Of a stretch of DNA of 7,528 bases, positions 1-6,005 are shown in pieces (the stretch's first letter is position 1; each line of letters starts with the position of its first letter). A model generated the notes under the pieces. It made no database searches, was not told the DNA's origin, and worked only from the letters and a program-made list of their open reading frames with translations. The position numbers were made by a program, and so were the translations under genes. The DNA is from Actinomycetes bacterium (GTDB taxonomy: Bacteria > Actinomycetota > Acidimicrobiia > Spongiisociales > UBA4744), in contig JAHEDM010000114.1 in the NCBI GenBank assembly GCA_024641205.1, forward strand, positions 1 to 7,528, given 5' to 3'.

Positions 1-1
1 T

Positions 2-241
2 TCCGTCAAGGTCACCGAGATGGATGAGGAACGTCGCCGGGTCAGCCTGTCGATCAAGCAGGCCAACCCGGAATGGAAGGACCGGGAGCCCGAAGAACGT
101 GCCCCGCGTCGCAAGGAACCTGAGGTCCGCGAATTCACGCGTGAAGAGCCGGAGCAAGAGCCGGAGCGGGCATTCGACGTCGACTCGTCGCTCGAAGCAA
201 TTCTACAAGAGCTTAAAGAGCGCGGCATCGGACGCCGATAG
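2..241 (+). CDS. rpsA: Ribosomal protein S1 / S1-domain protein, C-terminal part (5' end outside window)
   Basis: This is the end of a gene entering from the left, read in the frame starting at base 2 and stopping at TAG 239-241; 79 residues are visible. The first 20 or so residues (VKVTEMDEERRRVSLSIKQ) match the closing strand of an S1 RNA-binding (OB-fold) repeat, as at the end of the last repeat in bacterial S1. A charged Glu/Arg/Pro-rich linker follows, then a short amphipathic helix (SLEAILQELKERG) at the C-terminus. A low-complexity tail after the last S1 repeat, ending in a similar short helix, is known from actinobacterial S1 proteins. S1 helps mRNA bind the 30S subunit. The S1-fold assignment is firm; calling it rpsA rather than another S1-repeat protein is inference, since only the last few strands are seen. 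It is probably unrelated in function to the pilus genes downstream. Confidence 0.75.
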   Translation, partial: SVKVTEMDEERRRVSLSIKQANPEWKDREPEERAPRRKEPEVREFTREEPEQEPERAFDVDSSLEAILQELKERGIGRR

Positions 242-254
242 GTACTTCTGAAGG

Positions 255-282
255 TTGACACCTGGAAGATCTGTGGCACTCT
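255..282 (+). promoter_or_regulatory. Candidate sigma-70-type promoter for the pilus operon
   Basis: A perfect TTGACA at 255-260 is followed after 16 bases by CACTCT (277-282), which keeps only the A at position 2 and the T at position 6 of the -10 consensus. Such weak -10 elements are common in actinobacteria. The site lies 14 bases after the stop of the S1 gene, so it could serve the pilus genes through a long leader. The hexamer also sits inside a weak AGGT/ACCT inverted repeat (252-263). The match may be chance. Confidence 0.3.
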
Positions 283-370
283 GTTTGGTGCCGGGCAGAT
301 TCGGACGGGGGGAAACCGCGCAGCTCTATCAGGTAGGGACCAGTTGTGCCCAAAAAGGAGACGACACGCG

Positions 371-460
371 ATGCCGATGCTCCTACACAATGTGCCGGGC
401 GGCCGGTGTCCCGAACGGTGGTGCGGCGCAGGGTCACTCTACGTGACGCGAAATCCATGA
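371..460 (+). other. Doubtful 29-codon mini-ORF in the leader
   Basis: An ATG at 371 opens a reading frame of 29 codons ending at TGA 458-460, with AAGGAG at 355-360, 10 bases upstream. The peptide has two Cys and several Gly and Arg residues and no recognisable domain, signal peptide or pilin motif. It is far too short and not hydrophobic enough to be a Flp pilin. It could be a leader peptide or chance; only the purine-rich site favours translation. Confidence 0.15.
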
Positions 461-480
461 CATTACGACCCAAATCGGCC

Positions 481-508
481 AACCTTACGGAGAAACCGTA
501 CGGGTTTT
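481..508 (+). promoter_or_regulatory. Inverted repeat just upstream of the cpaB ribosome binding site
   Basis: TACGG (486-490) and CCGTA (496-500) form a perfect 5-bp stem with an AGAAA loop. After a small internal loop, AACC (481-484) can pair with GGTT (503-506), and TT follows at 507-508. The structure ends 6 bases before AAGGAG (515-520) of cpaB. It could be a weak attenuator, an mRNA-stabilising stem or a protein site, since CCGTACGG (496-503) is itself a palindrome. The stem is short and the T-run only 4 bases, so I do not call it a terminator. Confidence 0.3.
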
Positions 509-514
509 AGACTG

Positions 515-520
515 AAGGAG
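515..520 (+). promoter_or_regulatory. Ribosome binding site of cpaB
   Basis: AAGGAG lies 5 bases ahead of ATG 526 and fixes that start. The context around this start (GGAGATTCGATGG) is nearly repeated at cpaF (GGAGAATTCGATGG, 2667-2680), suggesting both genes are initiated independently and with similar strength. Confidence 0.75.
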
Positions 521-525
521 ATTCG

Positions 526-1401
526 ATGGGCAGGCGAACCCTGGTCCTGATTGTGGCTCTGCTCCTAGCGGGCATAGCTGCGTTTGCCGTATGGCAGTTC
601 CTCTCCAATGTGGAAAAGGAGAAAGAGGCCGAACTCGAATTGCGGGCTGTGTACCGCGTTACCGGCGGCACAATCACCGAGGGCACCGAGGGAAGCCTGG
701 TCCTATCGCAAGAGCGCACCGTCCTCAGCGACGAGGAGACGAGGTTCCTCCCGGACAACGCGATTGGCTCGTTGGAGGAACTGACTGCGACTCTTACCGG
801 CCGGGTGGCCGCTGGTCCGATCTCCAACAACTCGATTCTGACCACCGACCAGTGGGTCGAATTGACCGCCGATATCAAGCCACTGGCGGAACGGATTCCG
901 GAGGGCAAGCAGGCGATCACGATTGGGGTCGACAACATTCAAGGGGTAAACGGGTTCATCGAAGCCGGAGACCGGATCAATATCATTGTGACCCTGACGG
1001 CGCCCATCGAGCAGATTGCCGAAGACGTCATTGCCTCGGAAACGCTCACCCCGGAAGAGTTGCAGGCTCTGCAGGCTGAACTCGAGCAAGGCATCATCAG
1101 CCGGTTTGTGCTGCAGGGGTTGCCGGTACTTGCGGTAGGCACTGAGATCCGCGTCGACGAGGACGCCGACCAGACGGTAACCGTTACCACGGTGGCTGTT
1201 GAGGGGGAAGAGGCTGCCCAGCAGAACGAGACGGGTATCCTCACTCTCGAGGTAACCCCGGAAGAGGCGGAACGGATTGCCTACACCTTTGCCACCGGAA
1301 CGGTCTGGTTAACCCTCGTTCCCGAGGATTTCGTTCCCGTTCCTACAGACGGAATCACACGCGACAACCTATTTGACACCGCTGAGGAGCTTGGCCAATA
1401 A
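526..1401 (+). CDS. cpaB: CpaB/RcpC family Flp pilus assembly protein (SAF domain)
   Basis: A 291-residue protein beginning with a short basic start and one membrane helix (about residues 5-25), so the remainder should lie outside the membrane. Residues about 40-108 look like a divergent SAF domain, ending in the typical pattern P-x-x-A-I-x-S ... GRVAAGPISNNSILT. Residues about 125-270 match the RcpC/CpaB domain, including an AITIGVDNIQGVNGFIEAGD segment followed by alternating beta strands. The length is usual for the family. In diderms CpaB/RcpC works with the secretin; here no secretin gene is seen, and the family in monoderm actinobacteria is thought to act at the cell wall face of the machine. 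The start is ATG 526 with a strong AAGGAG site. It is the first gene of the cluster and ends 1 base before cpaE. Family call is firm from context and motifs; the precise role is inferred. Confidence 0.88.
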   Translation: MGRRTLVLIVALLLAGIAAFAVWQFLSNVEKEKEAELELRAVYRVTGGTITEGTEGSLVLSQERTVLSDEETRFLPDNAIGSLEELTATLTGRVAAGPISNNSILTTDQWVELTADIKPLAERIPEGKQAITIGVDNIQGVNGFIEAGDRINIIVTLTAPIEQIAEDVIASETLTPEELQALQAELEQGIISRFVLQGLPVLAVGTEIRVDEDADQTVTVTTVAVEGEEAAQQNETGILTLEVTPEEAERIAYTFATGTVWLTLVPEDFVPVPTDGITRDNLFDTAEELGQ

Positions 1402-1402
1402 C

Positions 1403-2602
1403 ATGAGCGACCTTTTCGACGACGCGGGAATCGTCATCGTCGACGACGATGACGATTTCCTCGACGAAGCAAAACGCCTCTTCGACGGCCGCATACCAAC
1501 GGTTCGCACCATCGCAGATGCCCAGCGAGGCGTTGAGGAGGGCTCCGTCGACTTGGTCATACTCGGCCCGTCGTTCGCACACGAAGCCGGTTTGCAGGGA
1601 GTAGGTGTGCTGCTCGAACTCGATCCGGACCTGGCTATTGTCATGGTGGCCGGCACGATCACGGCTCCTTTGCTGAGATCTGCCATGCGGGCCGGATTGA
1701 AAGATGTCGTTGAAGCTCCCTTGACGGTTCAGAGCGTAAGCGACGCGGTCGGCCAGATCGAGCGGAAGGTGAGGCGTCAGCGCCCCGCTGCGCCGCCTTC
1801 TGAGCCATATGCTTCTCCCGCAGGAGAAGGAAAAGTCGTTGCCGTGATGTCTGCCAAGGGCGGAAGCGGGAAGACGGTGACCGCAACCAACCTGGCAATG
1901 CTCCTGGCTCAACGACATGATCCTGCCCGGGTATGTGTGGTCGACGCCGACTTGCAGTTTGGGGATGTCTGTCTGGTCCTCCAACTGGAACCCAAACTGA
2001 CCATGGTGAACGCAGCTCACGAGCTCCACCGACTGGACGAGCCATTGCTCGAGTCGCTCCTGACGACACATCCTTCCGGGCTCCGAGTGCTGGCCGCCCC
2101 GCTCGAGCCGGCCTTTGCAGATGAGATCTCGACTGCGGCCATGACGGAAATCATCACCAAATTGCGCGGCATGTTCGATTACGTCATTGTCGATACCGCC
2201 TCCCTACTGGATGAGCTTCTGCTTTCCCTGCTGGAGCGCGCCGACCAAGTGCTGTACGTGCTCGACATGGACCTCCCCAGCGTGAAGAACGCCAAGCTGG
2301 CTCTGGAAACGCTGCGGCTGTTGAAGTTTCCGGGCTCCAAGGTGCAGTTGGTCCTGAATCGCTCTAATGCACGTGCTCGCCTGGACGAGAAGGAGATCGA
2401 ACGGTCATTGAAATTGAAGATCTCGGCGGCCATTCCTTCAGACGGGATGGTCCCGGCTTCTATCAATGAAGGTAGACCCGTGGTGGAGTCGGCCCCCAGG
2501 TCACGAGTGGCGAGAGGTTTCGACTCGGTCTACGACCTGGTGGCCACCGATGTCAAGCAAGATACTTCAGGGAAGCCTGGCAAGCGCCGATGGATGCCTT
2601 GA
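1403..2602 (+). CDS. cpaE: CpaE/TadZ-like pilus localisation ATPase (degenerate receiver + MinD-type ATPase)
   Basis: From ATG 1403 the protein has 399 residues. Residues about 8-120 form a receiver-like domain: an acidic run after the first strand (D14-D18), but Gly55 where the phospho-accepting Asp should be (DLVILG) and Ala105 where the conserved Lys normally precedes Pro. It is therefore probably not phosphorylated, as in other CpaE/TadZ proteins. A short Pro-rich linker leads to a MinD/ParA-type ATPase (about 144-385) with a deviant Walker A KGGSGKT (152-158, signature Lys152 and Lys157), the DAD element (181-183) and Walker B VIVDT (261-265). In Tad systems such proteins place the machine in the cell. 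A TTG at 1373 is in frame but would overlap cpaB by 29 bases and lacks a binding site; ATG 1403 has GAGGAG at 1384-1389, though 13 bases away. The start is 1 base after the cpaB stop. Confidence 0.88.
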   Translation: MSDLFDDAGIVIVDDDDDFLDEAKRLFDGRIPTVRTIADAQRGVEEGSVDLVILGPSFAHEAGLQGVGVLLELDPDLAIVMVAGTITAPLLRSAMRAGLKDVVEAPLTVQSVSDAVGQIERKVRRQRPAAPPSEPYASPAGEGKVVAVMSAKGGSGKTVTATNLAMLLAQRHDPARVCVVDADLQFGDVCLVLQLEPKLTMVNAAHELHRLDEPLLESLLTTHPSGLRVLAAPLEPAFADEISTAAMTEIITKLRGMFDYVIVDTASLLDELLLSLLERADQVLYVLDMDLPSVKNAKLALETLRLLKFPGSKVQLVLNRSNARARLDEKEIERSLKLKISAAIPSDGMVPASINEGRPVVESAPRSRVARGFDSVYDLVATDVKQDTSGKPGKRRWMP

Positions 2603-2632
2603 ACAGAAGTGAGGCAATCCCAGCCGTGGCCC

Positions 2633-2654
2633 ACCCGACCGGGTTGCGCCGGGT
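2633..2654 (+). promoter_or_regulatory. Competing inverted repeats in the cpaE-cpaF gap
   Basis: In the 74-base gap, ACCCG (2633-2637) can pair with CGGGT (2650-2654), or ACCC (2633-2636) with the nearer GGGT (2641-2644); the two pairings exclude each other. CAAAAAG follows on the + strand with no T-run, so this is not a factor-independent terminator for the operon. It could shield mRNA ends or tune cpaF expression, or be chance in GC-rich DNA. Confidence 0.25.
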
Positions 2655-2663
2655 CAAAAAGTA

Positions 2664-2670
2664 GAGGGAG
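2664..2670 (+). promoter_or_regulatory. Ribosome binding site of cpaF
   Basis: GAGGGAG sits 6 bases before ATG 2677, a strong site that supports this start for cpaF and independent initiation after the 74-base gap. Confidence 0.75.
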
Positions 2671-2676
2671 AATTCG

Positions 2677-4047
2677 ATGGCATCTCTATCCGAGCGGGTC
2701 GCAGCTGCCAAGCAAGCAGAAGTGAGCTTTGACACAAAGCGCGATGACATGTTCCGAGAGCTGCGTGGCAAACTCCACTTCAAGGTAGTTGAGGAGCTCG
2801 GCCCTACGCTGTACGACCGTCAGATGAGCGATGCCGAGCTTCGTCTCCGAGTTCTGGAAATGCTGGAGTGGGCACTCGACCAAGAGGAGAGTGTTCCGCT
2901 CACGCGCTCCGATCGTACTCAGCTGCTCAACGAGATTGCCTCCGACGTGCTTGGCTATGGTCCGATCGATCCCCTCCTCAATGATCCGGACGTTACCGAA
3001 ATCATGGTGAACGGACCGCACAGCGTGTTCGTTGAGCGCAACGGAAAGATCGTCAAGACGGAGTTTCGATTTGTCGATGAGGTACACCTCCGGCGCATCA
3101 TCGACAAGATTGTCGGCCAGATTGGCCGACGCATCGATGAAGCCACCCCGATGGTGGATGCACGTCTCCCGGACGGGTCCCGTGTCAATGCCATCGTTCA
3201 TCCGTTGGCTATTGGTGGTCCGTTTCTCACCATCCGGAAGTTCGCCGTTGATCCGCTGACCGAAGCGGACATGGTTCAGTTCAATACGTTCAGCCAGAGC
3301 ACGGCAGATTTCTTGCGCCAGTGTGTCAAAGGTCGGCTCAATATCATCATTAGCGGTGGTACCGGTTCCGGCAAGACGACCACCCTCAATGTTTTGTCGA
3401 GTTATCTGCCGGGCGACGAGCGCATCGTCACGATCGAGGACGCCGCCGAGTTGCAGCTTCACCAGGAGCACGTGTTGACGCTCGAGTCCCGACCGCCCAA
3501 CCTGGAAGGCAAGGGTCAGATCACTATCCGCGACCTGGTGCGAAACAGCTTGCGCATGCGTCCCGACCGGATTGTGGTTGGTGAGGCTCGCGGTGGCGAG
3601 GCGCTCGACATGTTGCAGGCTATGAATACCGGTCACGATGGATCGATGACCACCATTCACTCGAACTCGCCGCGGGACACGCTCGCCCGAATCGAAACGA
3701 TGGTGTTGATGGCCGGGTTCGACCTTCCGGTACGTGCCATTCGAGAGCAGGTGGCGTCGGCGGTGAACCTGATCGTTCATCAGACCCGTTTGCGGGATGG
3801 CTCCCGCCGGATTACGCACATCACGGAGGTCGAGGGGATGGAAGGCGAGATCATCACCTTGCAGGATTTGTTCCTGTTCGACTTTGGAATGGGAGTTGAC
3901 GAGAACGGGCGGTACCTGGGTCGGCTGAAAGCCACCGGCATTCGGCCAACCTTCAGTGGCCACCTCGAGGACTTTGGGATCAAACTGCCGCCGAACCTGT
4001 TTGATCCGGAACCCTTCGCTCGTCGCCAGGCCCAGTATTCGAAGTGA
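2677..4047 (+). CDS. cpaF: CpaF/TadA secretion ATPase of the Flp pilus
   Basis: A 456-residue cytoplasmic ATPase of the GspE/VirB11 superfamily, CpaF/TadA branch; it drives pilin polymerisation from the inner face of the membrane. The N-terminal helical part (about 1-90) precedes the usual YGPIDPLL-x-D-x-x-VTEIMVNG segment (94-113). RIDEATPMVDARLPDGSRVN (152-171) and FLTIRKF (183-189) are typical of the family. The nucleotide site is intact: Walker A GGTGSGKT (227-234), the acidic box TIEDAAELQL (252-261), a Walker B region RIVVGEARGGEA (298-309) with the likely catalytic Glu303, and the His box TTIHSNSP (325-332). Length is ordinary for CpaF. Its TGA stop overlaps the GTG start of the next gene in the string GTGA (4044-4047), suggesting translational coupling with the platform protein it acts on. 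It lies directly upstream of its two platform partners, as in most tad loci. Nothing looks broken. Confidence 0.96.
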   Translation: MASLSERVAAAKQAEVSFDTKRDDMFRELRGKLHFKVVEELGPTLYDRQMSDAELRLRVLEMLEWALDQEESVPLTRSDRTQLLNEIASDVLGYGPIDPLLNDPDVTEIMVNGPHSVFVERNGKIVKTEFRFVDEVHLRRIIDKIVGQIGRRIDEATPMVDARLPDGSRVNAIVHPLAIGGPFLTIRKFAVDPLTEADMVQFNTFSQSTADFLRQCVKGRLNIIISGGTGSGKTTTLNVLSSYLPGDERIVTIEDAAELQLHQEHVLTLESRPPNLEGKGQITIRDLVRNSLRMRPDRIVVGEARGGEALDMLQAMNTGHDGSMTTIHSNSPRDTLARIETMVLMAGFDLPVRAIREQVASAVNLIVHQTRLRDGSRRITHITEVEGMEGEIITLQDLFLFDFGMGVDENGRYLGRLKATGIRPTFSGHLEDFGIKLPPNLFDPEPFARRQAQYSK

Positions 4048-6005
4048 GACGGCTACGCAGCCTCGTTGCGGCGGTCACCGTCGGAATTCTGGTCCTTGGG
4101 GCCGGTGCGGCGGCAGTGGCGCAGACCGAAAGCAGTGCTCCGGTCATAGAGATCACCGATGTCAATATTGCCCGCTATCCCCGGGTGCAGATGATCGTCG
4201 ATTTCTTGAATCTCGAAGCGGCTCTCGATCCAGCCGAACTCGCAGTCACCGAAAACGGAAACGCGGTCACCGATCTCGAACTCGAGACTATCGCCGAATC
4301 GCGAGTCCAGGTAGGGATAGTGCTGGTTATCGATGCCAGCGGAAGCATGGAGGGGGAGCCGATCGAAGCTGCCAAAGCTGCCGCGCTGTCCTTCATCAAT
4401 CAGAAGCGAGCCGAGGACTTCATCGCGGTTGCCACATTTGCCGACGACGTCCAGGTCGTGCGAGGCTTCACCAACACAAAGTCGGTCCTCGTTGCCAGTG
4501 TGGAAGGCATCGTGGCAGGCGGCGACACAGCCTTCTACGACGGCATCATTCGGGCAACGGAGCTGTTCTCTGGCGATGCTGCGCGGTTGGAGCGCAACAT
4601 GATTGTGCTGACCGACGGCAAAGATGAGGGCAGCGTTGCATCTCTCGATGACGCCCTGGCCGCCGTGGCGGACAAAGGCGTGCGTGTTTTTGGCGTGGCG
4701 CTCGAGTCGACAGCCTTCGATCCTGCCGATCTGCAGACCATTGTAGGAGCCACAAACGGGCTCTATCTTTCAACGCCAGAACCAGCCGAGTTGAGCGGTC
4801 TCTATGACCAGATCAAGCGCGAACTCGATAACAAAGTTGTGGTGCGGTTCAACGCCACCCAGGATCAAGCAGGCGATCTCGCCATCGGGGTGAGCTATCA
4901 GACCTTGGCAACCAGTACCACGGTGAGCGTACCCGGCTTCATCAAGGCGCCTCCGCCCACCACGACGACCACCGTAACCTACGCTCAACCCGAGCCGTAC
5001 TCGCCTGCCAACGCCGGTCCGGTTTCGGCTGGGACGCTTCGACTGCTCGGAACTCTGGCGGTAGGACTCGGGATCGTACTCTTCATCATCATTCTGGCCG
5101 GTCCGGGCGACGAGGACGGGGCGTCGGCGTTCCGGAAGCGTCTCCAGGCCTACGGGCGGGGTCGTACCGCTCCGGAGGAAGAGAAGAAGGGATTCCTGGC
5201 CAGGATTCCCGGTTTGAGCCGGTTCACGAAGTCGGCCGAGGAGGCCGCCCAGCGGCGAGGCTTGCTCAGCGGTGTCAACGCGGTCCTGGAACAAGCCAAC
5301 ATCCCCCTGCGAGGCGGAGAAGCCCTGGCGGCCGGACTGGGGCTCAGTGTGATCGTCGGCGTTCTGGCCGGATTGTTCACCAGGAGCGTGATCGCGGCCG
5401 GGGTCGGATTCTTGGTCGCGTTGCTGTTCGTTGCCGCGGCTATCCAATTCGCCGGTACCAGGGAGAAGCGCATCTTTGAGCGGCAACTCCCGGACACCCT
5501 GACGCTTCTCTCTACATCACTGCGGGCCGGTTACTCGCTCCTGCAGGCAGTCGAAGCGGTAGCCGCCGAAGCTCCCCAACCGACCGGACGTGAATTCGGG
5601 CGGTCAATCGCCGAATCCCGGCTAGGACGCCCGGTAGTCGACACCATGCAAGCCATCGCCGAACGGATGCGATCCCAGGACTTTCAGTGGGCAGTCATGG
5701 CGATCGAAATCCAGCGCGAAGTCGGCGGTAACCTCGCCGAAGTCTTGCAGACCGTGGCCGACACGATGCGACAGCGGAACCGGCTGAAAGGCGAGATCAG
5801 GGCTCTGACGGCGGAAGGCCGCCTCTCGGCCATCGTCCTGGCTTTGCTCCCTGTTGTGCTGTTCGCGTTTCTCTACACCACGAATCGCGGCTATCTAGAA
5901 CCGCTCTTCACTGTGACGGCCGGGCTTATCGCAATAGGTGCAGGACTCTTGTTAATGGGAGCCGGGATCTACTGGCTCAAGAAGATCGTGGATATCGAGG
6001 TCTAA
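4044..6005 (+). CDS. tadB: vWA-TadB fusion: extracytoplasmic von Willebrand A domain joined to the Tad platform protein
   Basis: A 653-residue fusion; ordinary TadB is roughly half this size. Residues 1-26 are a signal peptide (basic RRLR, hydrophobic core, AVA before Gln27). A vWA domain spans about 88-265 with a complete MIDAS metal site: D97-A-S99-G-S101, Thr162 and Asp191 (LTDGKDEG). A Pro/Thr-rich stalk (302-325, PPPTTTTT) leads to a membrane helix (331-353), a basic cytoplasmic region, a helix pair (428-445, 448-470), the type II secretion F domain (about 478-590, with QLPDTLTLLSTSLRAGYSLL) and two last helices (594-614, 621-646). Topology fits vWA outside and F domain inside. The GTG start overlaps the cpaF stop; only a weak upstream GCCAGG is seen, so coupling is likely, and the signal peptide supports this start. 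No stop or frameshift separates the halves. The platform role is established for TadB; a binding or mechanosensory role of the vWA part is inference. Confidence 0.92.
   Translation: MRRLRSLVAAVTVGILVLGAGAAAVAQTESSAPVIEITDVNIARYPRVQMIVDFLNLEAALDPAELAVTENGNAVTDLELETIAESRVQVGIVLVIDASGSMEGEPIEAAKAAALSFINQKRAEDFIAVATFADDVQVVRGFTNTKSVLVASVEGIVAGGDTAFYDGIIRATELFSGDAARLERNMIVLTDGKDEGSVASLDDALAAVADKGVRVFGVALESTAFDPADLQTIVGATNGLYLSTPEPAELSGLYDQIKRELDNKVVVRFNATQDQAGDLAIGVSYQTLATSTTVSVPGFIKAPPPTTTTTVTYAQPEPYSPANAGPVSAGTLRLLGTLAVGLGIVLFIIILAGPGDEDGASAFRKRLQAYGRGRTAPEEEKKGFLARIPGLSRFTKSAEEAAQRRGLLSGVNAVLEQANIPLRGGEALAAGLGLSVIVGVLAGLFTRSVIAAGVGFLVALLFVAAAIQFAGTREKRIFERQLPDTLTLLSTSLRAGYSLLQAVEAVAAEAPQPTGREFGRSIAESRLGRPVVDTMQAIAERMRSQDFQWAVMAIEIQREVGGNLAEVLQTVADTMRQRNRLKGEIRALTAEGRLSAIVLALLPVVLFAFLYTTNRGYLEPLFTVTAGLIAIGAGLLLMGAGIYWLKKIVDIEV

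Larger units (their letters stand above)
242..525. other. Intergenic region between rpsA and the pilus operon
   Basis: These 284 bases hold no convincing gene. On the + strand they contain a perfect TTGACA hexamer at 255-260, short inverted repeats at 275-292, 433-447 and 486-500, a purine-rich AAGGAG at 355-360 ahead of a 29-codon mini-ORF, and the ribosome binding site of cpaB at 515-520. No stem followed by a clear T-run closes the upstream gene, so the rpsA terminator is not evident. The leader ahead of cpaB would be more than 200 bases long if transcription starts near 290, leaving room for RNA-level control. I could not match it to a known riboswitch class by eye. Confidence 0.6.

Noticed and set aside
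275..292. GGCAC/GTGCC hairpin as the rpsA terminator
   Set aside because: The stem is only 5 bp with an 8-base loop and is followed by GGGCAG, not a T-run.
280..350. Cyclic di-GMP-I (GEMM) riboswitch in the leader, suggested by GGAAACC and GGTAGGG-like strings
   Set aside because: The conserved core and tetraloop-receptor strings are not present in the right order, so I cannot support it by eye.
433..447. GTCAC/GTGAC inverted repeat as an operator
   Set aside because: A 5-bp repeat with 5-base spacer is expected by chance in such a stretch and matches no regulator site I can name.
1373..1402. Upstream TTG start for cpaE, adding 10 residues
   Set aside because: It would overlap cpaB by 29 bases and lacks a binding site; the ATG at 1403 begins right before the first strand of the receiver domain.
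1355..2071. - strand open frame of 238 codons opposite cpaE
   Set aside because: It overlaps the cpaE ATPase region and has no domain or plausible start context; judged a shadow.
2686..3963. Long open frame of 425 codons on the - strand opposite cpaF
   Set aside because: It is antisense to a clearly real ATPase gene with all motifs intact, and its translation shows no recognisable domain; long antisense frames are common in GC-rich coding DNA.
4770..5486. - strand open frame of 238 codons opposite the vWA-TadB gene
   Set aside because: It is a shadow of the fusion gene, low-complexity and rich in charged residues and Gly, with no domain.
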